Assembly: GCA_963836775.1 (NCBI GenBank)
Contig: CAWIKR010000003.1
Location: forward strand, 1,860,001-1,924,000
DNA from: DASQPR01 sp963836775
GTDB taxonomy: Bacteria; Actinomycetota; Actinomycetes; Mycobacteriales; Micromonosporaceae
Direction of reading: 5' to 3'
DNA length: 64,000 nucleotides
In this document: positions 30,933 to 38,906 of the stretch, piece after piece
Layout: every line of letters starts with the position of its first letter
Numbering within the stretch: position 1 is the stretch's first letter
Program-made: the position numbers and the translations under genes
Notes under the pieces: model-generated
Database searches by the model: none
The model's input: only the letters and a program-made list of their open reading frames with translations
What the model was told of the DNA's origin: nothing

Positions 30933-33900
30933 GTGCCGAAGGCAGTCTTCGAAATCCTCCCGATCGGCATATCGAAGTACCAGCACCACCCCCAGGTGGA
31001 TCAAGTCGAGACTGACCTGGAGGTGGTGGTCGAGCGACTCAGCGAGATCGGCGGACGGGTCCGGCCGTTTCCGGATGCGGATCGTTCCAAGAACGCGATC
31101 ACCGAGTATCTCGCTGACTGGTCCGCGGATCCGACGCCACGCAACTCGCTGATCATCTGGATGGGGCACGGCCACAGCGAGCCGACGCAATCCTGGCTCG
31201 CCGCTTCCGGCAGCAGGTCGCCGATGAACGACGGAACCGGGATATCCGCGCAGGACATCGCGACCTCACTGCGTGCCGAGTGGAAGCACCGGATCGCCGG
31301 CGACCGTAACTGGACGGTCGTGGTTGTCGAGTCATGCGGTGCTGCCGACTTCGCTCGGCACCTCGTCCTGGCACTTCCGGCCAACGTCGACATTCAACGC
31401 ATCGCCGTCATCGGTGCCGGTTCCTCTGGACTGACATTCGCCGGCAACGCCCGCGCGGCGATCGAGGCGACCATCGACCGATACCGGATCAACGATGACA
31501 TCATCCACATCCCCGACCTTGTCGCTGACATCAGCCGCGAACTCGGCCCGGACCGGCTCTGGACCCACGGCATCGAGGAAGCGATGCCGATCGTCCGGAC
31601 CCGCAGCATCCCGGGCATGCGGGCGTCGCTGGACTCGTACCGGCGGATCGAAACCCGCTATCGCGAGGTGGAGGATGAGATCGCGAAGCTGCCGGACGAC
31701 GAGCGCCGGCACTTCATCGAGAAGGCCCGCAGCGGCGAGGTGTCGGAGCTTGCGTGGATGTTCGCCGGTCGTAAGAAGGAGATGAAAGAACTCGCAACCT
31801 GGCTTCGAACCGCGGAATCCGGGATGTTCACCGTCACCGGACCGCCCGGATCCGGCAAGTCGGCGCTGCTCGGCCAGATCTACGCAGCGTCACTGCCGAA
31901 AATTTGGACGGCGCTGACCGCGACCCGGCAAGTCGACACGATACCGGCGGCCGAGCGGCCACCGGACGGAGTGTTCGACGCGGTCGTCCACCTGTCCGGG
32001 CGTACCGCTGGGGACCTGGTCCGCCGACTGGCCACGGCGGCCGGCCGGATGGTTCCGGCTGACGATCGCCAACTGAGTGGACTGATTCCCGCTCAACGCC
32101 GGGCGTCGGCGCGCACGACTCACGTGTTCGCCTGGTCGACTGGTCACGGCGATGGTGGCGTCGGCGATCCCGGCGGCGATACCCGCGATCTCATCACGGC
32201 GCTGCGCCGGCGGGCGAGCCGATTCACTGTTCTCGTCGATGCGCTCGACGAGTCCTTGGAGCCCGTCGCGATCGCCGAGTCGGTGCTGCGGCCGATTTCG
32301 GAGCTGCCCAACTGCCGCGTGGTCGTCGGGACTCGGCCCGGCATCGCCGACCTCGATGGTGACGAGCAGCACGACGATCTCGTGGCGGCGCTCGGAGCTG
32401 TCGGGACGATGAACAAGATCCCGATGCGGCGCGACACCAAAGCGCTGCGGAGCTACATCACCAAGCGGCTGACCGAGGGCGGGGTCAGCGGCACCTGGGT
32501 CGAGGCGGTGGCTCCCGCGATCGTGTCGGGTAGTGGAACCTTCCTCTTCACGCGCCTCGCGGTCAACGAGGTGATGGCGCGTCGGCTCTTCCTCGACAAG
32601 GACGGTAAGCAGCGGTCGGTCCCCGACAAGGCCGGCCACGTGGAACTCACCAAACTGCTTGCCGGCGATCATCGGGCGCTGTTTCGGCGTGCAGTCCGGC
32701 GGCTCGCCGACGAGCACGCCGCCGCCCGGCCGTTACTGGAGGCGCTAGCGGTTGCCCGCGGCCGGGGGATGCCGCGCGCCGGTGGAGTCTGGCGAACTGC
32801 TGCCGAGGCCCTGTCGGGTGTGCCGATCGCCGACGACGACATCGATTGGCTGATCCAGCACGCTGAGGCATATCTGATGCTGGACGCCGAATCGCGGCAG
32901 AGCGTCTACCGCCTTGCGCACGCGACCTTCGCCAGCACGCTGGTCGCCGAGCTGACACCGGGGGACGAGGAGGTTCCAGCCCGAGCGCAGCAAGCGGCGA
33001 TCGCCGAGCGGCTGATCGCACTGGCGAACGAGGACGGACCGATGAATCCGTACCTGGAACGACATCTCGCGGGACACGTCGCCGAAGGGCGGGTTTGGGA
33101 GAAACTCGCGGCTGCGCCGATGGTTCTGGACCGGCTGGATCCGACGTCGGTCGCTTCCAACGTGCTGCGCACCTCGTTCGGGCGTCTCGATGTACCGCCG
33201 CCGATCGCCGCCGTCGCGGGCGCCAGCCACTTGCTCAGCGATCAGCAGGCCGACGCGCGGGCCGCTACCCGGGCCGTCGCCGCGGCGCGCTACACCCCGG
33301 TGGCTCCAACCGCTGGTGACCGGCTCGGAGCGAACTGGGCATGGAAGTGGGCTCATCTGCGCAAGGACCCGCTACATCTGGTGATCGCGGCGGGTCTTCC
33401 CAGAGTCAGTTGCCTATCCCCGGTGGTGCTCGACCGAGAGCGAACCGAAGTCACCGGGCGCACGGTACTCGCCGGCGGATCCGGCACCACCGTACGCTTC
33501 TGGGACCCAATGACCGGCCGGCCGACCGGTCGTACGATCGCACTCGCCGCCGAGGTCCGCGCCATCTGCGCGATCCCGCTGCCGGACTGGCGCACCGCGC
33601 TCGCCGTCAGCACCATCGACGGCTCTGTGTCGTTCTTCAATCCGGTCACCGGCGATCGCGTGGCTCAGGATGAACTGACCTTCAACGGTCCGGTCTGGTC
33701 GATGACCCGTGTGGTCGACATCGAGGGCGCTGCGCAACTCGCTATCGGAACCGACGATGGCCAGATCGTGTTGTGGCGGCCGGACGAGCCCGGCCGGCGA
33801 GTCGTTGCAGATCTGGGCAGCGCGGTGCTGGCGTTGACGACATTCGAGCACGATGGGGCGCCGGTGCTCGTTGCGGGGACCCGATCGGGAAACGTGGTCT

Positions 33901-35393
33901 GCCTGGATCCGATCACAGGCGCGACGGTCGGCCATCAATGGCGGCGGACTGCTTCGGTCCTGGCAATCGCCGCTCCGATCTCCGCTGACGATACGCCGAC
34001 CCTGGTCGTCGGCTTGATCGACGGGCGAGTGCGGCTCTGGAACCCGTTTGCCGGCCGCGCCGCCGGTGGTCCAGCGGAGGGCCACCTCGGCTCGGTGGAC
34101 GCGGCCGCCTGGCTTCCGATTCCGGGCGAGATCGACCTCGCGGCGACCGCAGGTGGCGACGGGGCGGTGCGCATCTGGGACGTCGACGCGCCGAGGCAGC
34201 TCGCCGTGCTGTCCGGTCACGAGCGGCAGGTCACGGCGATCACCTCGGTGATCATGCCGGACAACCGGTGCCTGCTCGCGACCGCAAGTGTCGACGGCAC
34301 CGTGCGGTTGTGGGATCCGGCTCCGGCGTTGGCCGGATGGCCGAGTGAAAGCCGCGCGCCCGCTGACGAGATCGCTCCTCGTTCGGTGATCGACGTCGCC
34401 GCGGTCATGCCCGACGGCTCATCGGCGAAGGTGGTGACCAGCTTCGGGAATTCGATCGCGCTCCGGGATGCCGAGACCGGTGCGGACCTGACTCGGTATG
34501 ACGAAGGCTGGCCGCGACCGCTGCACGAGCAAGGCGTACCCGTGACGGCCGTGACCGTGGTCAACCGCCCCTTCCAGCATCCGATCCTCGTATCGGCGCG
34601 GGCGAATCGGACGATCGAGCTATGGGACCTCCGACGCGCGAGCCCGATCGGTCTTGCGATTCCAACGCCGATGCGGATCCGAAGCCTGACCTCGGTGACC
34701 GACGATGACGGAACCCTGCTCGTCGCGGTAGGCATCGACGGCTCGGTCATGTTCTGGGATCTGGACCGCCGGACGGTGGTCGGAGATGTGATTCCGCCCC
34801 GTGGCGGGCACCTCCGGGTCGCCTCGGCGTCCGAGCTCGATGGACGGCTGGTGGTCCTGTGCGAGAGCCCTGACGGCCGGCTGATTCTCCGATCCGCCCG
34901 GACCCATCGTCGTTTCGGTCGCACGATGGCGGGGCACGAGGGCGCGGTGACCGCCGCCGCTTGGATCGAGTCGGGCGATCGGCGGCTTCTCGCCACCGCC
35001 GGGGAGGACCGGACTATCCGGCTCTGGGATCCGCGTACCGGTTCTGGGGCGGTCCCGGCAGCGCTCCCGACCCCGGTCGTGTCGGACGACACTGATGGCG
35101 GGTCAGACGCGGCGGAGTCGGATACCGACGTCGATCCGTCGGTACTCGGCACGCACGACGACGTGGTAACTGCACTGGCATCGATCACCGCGCCGGACGG
35201 ACGGCATTTGCTGGTCTCGGCCAGCAAGGACGGCACCGTGCGGACATGGGATCCGTCCGAGGGCATGGTGAGCACGATCTTCGTGGCGATCCAGACCACC
35301 TCACTGGTGGTCATCGATCAGGACGTGGTGCTCGGCACTGAGTTCGGTCCGTTGACATTGACCGTGATAGGCCCGAACACCGACGATGCATAG
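30933..35393 (+). CDS. caspase-like peptidase fused to STAND NTPase and WD40 propellers
   Basis: 1486 residues. The N-terminal 270 residues look like a caspase-fold peptidase: His in IIWMGHGHSE (about residue 79) and Cys in VVVVESCGAADF (about residue 134). A STAND NTPase follows, with Walker A TGPPGSGKSALL near 302 and Walker B FTVLVDALDES. From about residue 840 to the end there are about 13 WD40-like blades (VRFWDP, VRLWNP, VRIWDV, VRLWDP, IELWDL, IRLWDP, VRTWDP), enough for two propellers. The GTG at 30933 is one base after the lipase stop. Such proteins resemble bacterial conflict and programmed-death regulators: the propellers sense, the NTPase switches, the protease executes. Confidence 0.85.
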   Translation: MPKAVFEILPIGISKYQHHPQVDQVETDLEVVVERLSEIGGRVRPFPDADRSKNAITEYLADWSADPTPRNSLIIWMGHGHSEPTQSWLAASGSRSPMNDGTGISAQDIATSLRAEWKHRIAGDRNWTVVVVESCGAADFARHLVLALPANVDIQRIAVIGAGSSGLTFAGNARAAIEATIDRYRINDDIIHIPDLVADISRELGPDRLWTHGIEEAMPIVRTRSIPGMRASLDSYRRIETRYREVEDEIAKLPDDERRHFIEKARSGEVSELAWMFAGRKKEMKELATWLRTAESGMFTVTGPPGSGKSALLGQIYAASLPKIWTALTATRQVDTIPAAERPPDGVFDAVVHLSGRTAGDLVRRLATAAGRMVPADDRQLSGLIPAQRRASARTTHVFAWSTGHGDGGVGDPGGDTRDLITALRRRASRFTVLVDALDESLEPVAIAESVLRPISELPNCRVVVGTRPGIADLDGDEQHDDLVAALGAVGTMNKIPMRRDTKALRSYITKRLTEGGVSGTWVEAVAPAIVSGSGTFLFTRLAVNEVMARRLFLDKDGKQRSVPDKAGHVELTKLLAGDHRALFRRAVRRLADEHAAARPLLEALAVARGRGMPRAGGVWRTAAEALSGVPIADDDIDWLIQHAEAYLMLDAESRQSVYRLAHATFASTLVAELTPGDEEVPARAQQAAIAERLIALANEDGPMNPYLERHLAGHVAEGRVWEKLAAAPMVLDRLDPTSVASNVLRTSFGRLDVPPPIAAVAGASHLLSDQQADARAATRAVAAARYTPVAPTAGDRLGANWAWKWAHLRKDPLHLVIAAGLPRVSCLSPVVLDRERTEVTGRTVLAGGSGTTVRFWDPMTGRPTGRTIALAAEVRAICAIPLPDWRTALAVSTIDGSVSFFNPVTGDRVAQDELTFNGPVWSMTRVVDIEGAAQLAIGTDDGQIVLWRPDEPGRRVVADLGSAVLALTTFEHDGAPVLVAGTRSGNVVCLDPITGATVGHQWRRTASVLAIAAPISADDTPTLVVGLIDGRVRLWNPFAGRAAGGPAEGHLGSVDAAAWLPIPGEIDLAATAGGDGAVRIWDVDAPRQLAVLSGHERQVTAITSVIMPDNRCLLATASVDGTVRLWDPAPALAGWPSESRAPADEIAPRSVIDVAAVMPDGSSAKVVTSFGNSIALRDAETGADLTRYDEGWPRPLHEQGVPVTAVTVVNRPFQHPILVSARANRTIELWDLRRASPIGLAIPTPMRIRSLTSVTDDDGTLLVAVGIDGSVMFWDLDRRTVVGDVIPPRGGHLRVASASELDGRLVVLCESPDGRLILRSARTHRRFGRTMAGHEGAVTAAAWIESGDRRLLATAGEDRTIRLWDPRTGSGAVPAALPTPVVSDDTDGGSDAAESDTDVDPSVLGTHDDVVTALASITAPDGRHLLVSASKDGTVRTWDPSEGMVSTIFVAIQTTSLVVIDQDVVLGTEFGPLTLTVIGPNTDDA

Positions 35394-36188
35394 GTGATCC
35401 AGCCGCATCACGACCGCGCGTCGGTCGGTGCGGACCTGCGAAAACTCGGCCTGAGATCGGGCGCAGTGGTTCTGGTGCACTCATCGTTCCGCGCCATCGG
35501 CGGCGTCGCCGGTGGAGCCGCCGCCGTGGTCGCGGCCCTGCTCGATGTGATTGGTGCGGGCGGGACACTGGTCGTTCCGGCTCAAACGGCGGGCAACCGT
35601 GACCCGTCCCGGTGGCGGCCGCGGGTCGATCCGTCGGAGTGGCCGCGTCTGCGCCGGCTCATGCCACCGTTCGATCCGATCACCTCACCGTCGCAGAATG
35701 TCGGCGTCATCGCCGAGACGGTCCGGACCTGGACTAGTGCCGTCCGCAGCTCACATCCGCAAGTCTCGTTCGCGGCGATCGGCCGGCACGCTCCTGACCT
35801 GATGGCGGAACATGCCTTGGAGTCACCGCTGGGCGAGCGATCCCCGCTGGCTCGGATGGTCGAGGCCGGCGCGATGATCCTGCTCCTGGGCGTCGGCTTC
35901 AACCGGTGCACGGCGTTTCACCTGGCCGAATATCGCCTGCCAGGACCGCCTCTCATGACCAACGGGTGCATGATCCAACAGGATGCCCGGCCGATCTGGG
36001 TCCGCTACCGGTCGGTGGCGCTCGACGCGTCAGACTTCGGTGACCTCGGGGCTGACCTGGAATCGACGACAACGCTGGTGCACCCCGGACTGGTCGGCGA
36101 AGCACGCTGCCGATTGCTGCCGATGGCGCCGGCGGTGGCCTTCGCCGAGGACTGGTTCCTCCGTCGACGAGGGCGGCCGGCGATTTAG
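35394..36188 (+). CDS. aminoglycoside N(3)-acetyltransferase (AAC(3))-family protein
   Basis: 264 residues covering the whole Antibiotic_NAT domain. It opens with DLRKLGLRSGAVVLVHSSFRAIG, then GAGGTLVVPAQTAG and SSHPQVSFAAIGRHA with the conserved SxHPxxS-type block. GVGFNRCTAFHLAEY carries the catalytic His region. The GTG follows the caspase stop with no gap, so it belongs to the STAND operon. Many AAC(3)-fold proteins in actinobacteria are not drug-resistance enzymes; here it may acetylate the FxsA-derived product or a self target. This is inference. The stop overlaps the convergent eamA-like gene by four bases. Confidence 0.85.
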   Translation: MIQPHHDRASVGADLRKLGLRSGAVVLVHSSFRAIGGVAGGAAAVVAALLDVIGAGGTLVVPAQTAGNRDPSRWRPRVDPSEWPRLRRLMPPFDPITSPSQNVGVIAETVRTWTSAVRSSHPQVSFAAIGRHAPDLMAEHALESPLGERSPLARMVEAGAMILLLGVGFNRCTAFHLAEYRLPGPPLMTNGCMIQQDARPIWVRYRSVALDASDFGDLGADLESTTTLVHPGLVGEARCRLLPMAPAVAFAEDWFLRRRGRPAI

Positions 36189-37090
36189 CGGGGCGCAGTG
36201 ACGGGTGCCGCGACCTCCGCGGGCGCCGGCTCCGTGACCGGCTGCGACCGCCGCGTCGCCAGCACCGATCCCAGGAGTACGAGCGCGAAACCGACCGCGA
36301 TCCCGACGGTGAACGGCTCGCCCAGCAGGATCACGCCGAGCGCGACGGCGACCGCCGGATTCACGTAGGTGATGACCGTCGCCCGGACCGGTCCGACCTC
36401 GTCGATCAGGGCGAAGAACACCAGGAATGCGATCGCCGTGCAGAGGACGGACAACGTCAGCACCGAGGCGATCACCTTCGCCGAAGGCCAGTGGTCCGGC
36501 AGTTGGGCGACGCCGACCGGCAGGTAGACGATCGCGGTCAGGCTCAGCGCCGCCGCGATCACACCGAGGCCCGGCACGTCGGTGAGGTAACGGGCGAGGA
36601 TGAACGGGCCTACCGCGTACCCGATCGCGACCACCGCCATCTGCAGCAACGCCGGCACGTCGCCGCCGCCCAGGTCGAGACCGACCAACGCGCCGACACC
36701 GCCGATGCCGATCGCCAGACCCAGAATCCGGCGTACACCCAGCCGTTCGCCGCCGGTGAGCCAGCCGAGCAGAGCGCCGACCAGCGGCACCGCGGCGATC
36801 AGAAGTCCGGACAGTGAGCTGCTGAGCCGGCGCTCGGCGTTGGACAGGAGGAACCACGGCACCGCCAGCTCGGCGACCGTAAACGCGACCAGCGGGCGCC
36901 ACTTCGGCAGCAGCGGCCGCAACTGGCCGCGAGCCAGCGCCAGCGGCAGCAGGATCGCGGCCGCGACCGCCGTGCGGAGCAGGACCAGCGATGCCGGAGT
37001 GAGCACGTCGACCGCGACCTTGATCAGCAGGTACGGCACACCCCAGATGACACCCATGGCCAGGAACAGCACCCAACCGCGCCGCGACAT
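36185..37090 (-). CDS. EamA/DMT-superfamily transporter
   Basis: 301 residues with ten predicted membrane helices arranged as two EamA repeats. The first opens WVLFLAMGVIWGVPYLLIKVAV and the second PALLQMAVVAIGYAVGPFIL. Conserved glutamates/prolines (ALLGWLTGGERLG and VALGVILLGEPFT) end each repeat. Such proteins export metabolites or amino acids; the substrate is not predictable. The ATG at 37090 precedes a clean N-terminal SRRGW. It converges on the AAC(3)-like gene with a four-base overlap. Confidence 0.9.
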   Translation of the reverse strand: MSRRGWVLFLAMGVIWGVPYLLIKVAVDVLTPASLVLLRTAVAAAILLPLALARGQLRPLLPKWRPLVAFTVAELAVPWFLLSNAERRLSSSLSGLLIAAVPLVGALLGWLTGGERLGVRRILGLAIGIGGVGALVGLDLGGGDVPALLQMAVVAIGYAVGPFILARYLTDVPGLGVIAAALSLTAIVYLPVGVAQLPDHWPSAKVIASVLTLSVLCTAIAFLVFFALIDEVGPVRATVITYVNPAVAVALGVILLGEPFTVGIAVGFALVLLGSVLATRRSQPVTEPAPAEVAAPVTAPR

Positions 37091-37196
37091 CGCGCCCTCA
37101 CTTCCGGATCCGGATCGTCAGGACCGATTGTGGCCCACGGTCCTTTCAGATCAGAGCCAGGCCCGGATATTCCCAGCCGATGGTCGTCGCCAACCT

Positions 37197-37245
37197 GGAT
37201 CTTGAACGCTTATTGCCCTATTTCAGCGATAAGTGTCCAAGATCC
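37197..37245. terminator. inverted repeat downstream of the second deacetylase gene
   Basis: The arms 37197-37213 and 37229-37245 pair at 15 of 17 positions around a 15-base loop. The outer ends are GGATCTTG and CAAGATCC. The element starts about 30 bases past the deacetylase stop (leftward), so it probably terminates that transcript before the eamA-like gene. It is related by its ends to the hairpins at 21406 and 51506. Confidence 0.6.
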
Positions 37246-37273
37246 GGAAAGGGTCAAATGCGGCGGAGCTGCG

Positions 37274-38155
37274 TCAGCCGGCCGGTGGTGCGGTGACCAG
37301 GTAGTCCTCGAGCAGTGCCGGCGTGATCCCGTTCTTGTGGAACGCCTGCAGTGCCGAGAGCAGGTTGGCCTTGAGGTATTTGTCGAAGTGCATCAGGACC
37401 ATGTCACCCGGATGGATGCCGCCCGGGCGCTGCCAGGTGACAGTGCCGGTGATCGCGTATTCATCCCAGAACACGTTGGCCCGGATCCCGCAGGATGCCG
37501 CGGCCTTGAGGGTGTCCTTGTTGGCCAGGCCATAGGGTGCGCGCATGATCACCGGCGCCCGGCCGTACAGCTTGGTGAGCGTCGCGCGGTTGTCGCAGAT
37601 CTCGTGCCGTTGCTGGTCGTAGGACTTCTGCGTGAGCTTCGGATGGGTGATGGTGTGATCCTCGATCACGCCGCCGTAGCCCTGCAGCGTCTTGAAGAAC
37701 GAGGGGTCACTCTTGATCGCGTCGCTGGTCAGGAACATGGTGAACGGGATGTGCGCGGCCTTGAGCATGGCGGCGACACCGGGGTCCTTCTCCCAGCCGT
37801 CGTCGATGGTGATGAAGGCGACCTTCTGGTTGGCGACCGGCACCTGGTCGAATTGCTTGGCGAGGCCGGTGGTGGGCAGCACGGTGATTTTGGCAGGCGC
37901 CGGCGGCGCGGCGAACGTCGGCAGCTCGTAGAGATACCACGCCAGGGTGCCCTTCTTCGGCGGCGGTCCGGCGGGCCGAGCCGGACGGGTCGGCGCGGCG
38001 CTGCTCGCCATCACCGGCGGGGTCGTGGCCGAGGCGGCAGCGGGCTTGACCGGCGTCTTCGACCGGGGCGCGGACGCCGCCGAGCAGGAGACCAGAAGGG
38101 TGACCGCGGAAGCGACGGCGATCGCCGCGAGAAGGTGCCTGCGCATGGCAGCCAT
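37274..38155 (-). CDS. polysaccharide deacetylase (NodB) lipoprotein
   Basis: 293 residues from the ATG at 38155 (a second ATG is at 38146). The lipoprotein signal ends VTLLVSCSAAS, with the lipobox LVSC. A Pro/Ala/Thr-rich linker leads to the NodB domain: FITIDDGWEKD (metal Asp), PFTMFLTS, HTITHPKL (zinc His pair), MRAPYGLAN, and the C-terminal PGDMVLMHFDK with catalytic-type His. It is an intact paralogue of the frameshifted gene at 21717. It acts outside the membrane, probably removing acetyl groups from cell-wall or chitin-type glycans. Confidence 0.9.
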   Translation of the reverse strand: MAAMRRHLLAAIAVASAVTLLVSCSAASAPRSKTPVKPAAASATTPPVMASSAAPTRPARPAGPPPKKGTLAWYLYELPTFAAPPAPAKITVLPTTGLAKQFDQVPVANQKVAFITIDDGWEKDPGVAAMLKAAHIPFTMFLTSDAIKSDPSFFKTLQGYGGVIEDHTITHPKLTQKSYDQQRHEICDNRATLTKLYGRAPVIMRAPYGLANKDTLKAAASCGIRANVFWDEYAITGTVTWQRPGGIHPGDMVLMHFDKYLKANLLSALQAFHKNGITPALLEDYLVTAPPAG

Positions 38156-38332
38156 AGTGCCCAATGAATATGAACAAGAGGAGCCGACGCGCCCAAGACC
38201 ACTGAGTTGGTGACGTAAAGCCTCAAGTACACTAAAAGTGATCACGTTTGCGCTCCCCATCGAAGCCGCGGAAGCGGTGCGGTGGACGTGATCCGTCCGG
38301 CTGAGCGCCTCAAGAAGTTTGTGAGGTGAGCC

Positions 38333-38617
38333 GTGATGATGACGGTTCTTGGCGTGAGCGCCGCGATCTGGGGCCTCGTGATGGCCGTGTCTCCGATGTT
38401 GCAGATCCGCCGGATGATGGCCCGGCGTTCGTCCGCCGACGTTTCGATCGGCTATTACGGACTGTTGCTGCCGGGCTTCGCGTTGTGGGTCGCCTACGGA
38501 CTGTCCCGTTCGGACTATGCGCTGGTCATACCCAATATCGCCGCGTTCCTGGTCGGTACGACAACGGTCGTGACCGCGCTGACTCTACGGCGCCGAACTC
38601 CCGCGGTCCCCAGCTAG
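38333..38617 (+). CDS. SemiSWEET-type sugar transporter (PQ-loop, MtN3 family)
   Basis: 94 residues, three membrane helices, the size of a single SemiSWEET half-transporter. The first helix carries SPMLQIRRMMARRSSADVS, with the P-Q-like loop and the typical conserved Ser/Asp; YGLLLPGFALWVAYGL and IPNIAAFLVGTTTVV form the other helices, including the conserved Pro-Asn. It would dimerise and move small sugars down their gradient. GAGGTGAG precedes the GTG at 38333; two ATGs follow at once and could be the true start. It is divergent from the deacetylase gene and upstream of the chitinase operon. Confidence 0.85.
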   Translation: MMMTVLGVSAAIWGLVMAVSPMLQIRRMMARRSSADVSIGYYGLLLPGFALWVAYGLSRSDYALVIPNIAAFLVGTTTVVTALTLRRRTPAVPS

Positions 38618-38774
38618 CCGCCCCCGACTCATTCTCCGCACGCCGGAATTGTCTCGATTGCGTGCCGATGCGCGCTGACCTGCGTATTCGTCACCGTCGA
38701 TTGACCATTTGGTTCCGGAACTCCGTCCAACGCTTGACGGACCGATATCGACGGCGTTAAATCGGGACTCGAAG

Positions 38775-38799
38775 AAAGTTAGGAAAGTTTCTTAACTTT
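38775..38799. promoter_or_regulatory. 25-bp operator-like palindrome upstream of the chitinase operon
   Basis: AAAGTTAGGAAAG and its mirror arm meet at a central G at 38787; 11 of 12 base pairs match (only 38782/38792 differ). It is AT-rich in a GC-rich region and lies 108 bases before the chitinase ATG. Palindromes of the GGAAAGTTTC type occur upstream of secreted glycoside hydrolase genes in actinomycetes. A repressor site controlling chitinase expression is likely but inferred. Confidence 0.6.
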
Positions 38800-38906
38800 T
38801 ACTTCGCGCGCGCGCAGCACCACCGCATCACCCTTCCTCGGCACCAACGTGCCCGGCTCCCACCCGGGTGCGCCCCCCACCGTTCCGATGAGGAGGAACC
38901 CCCACC

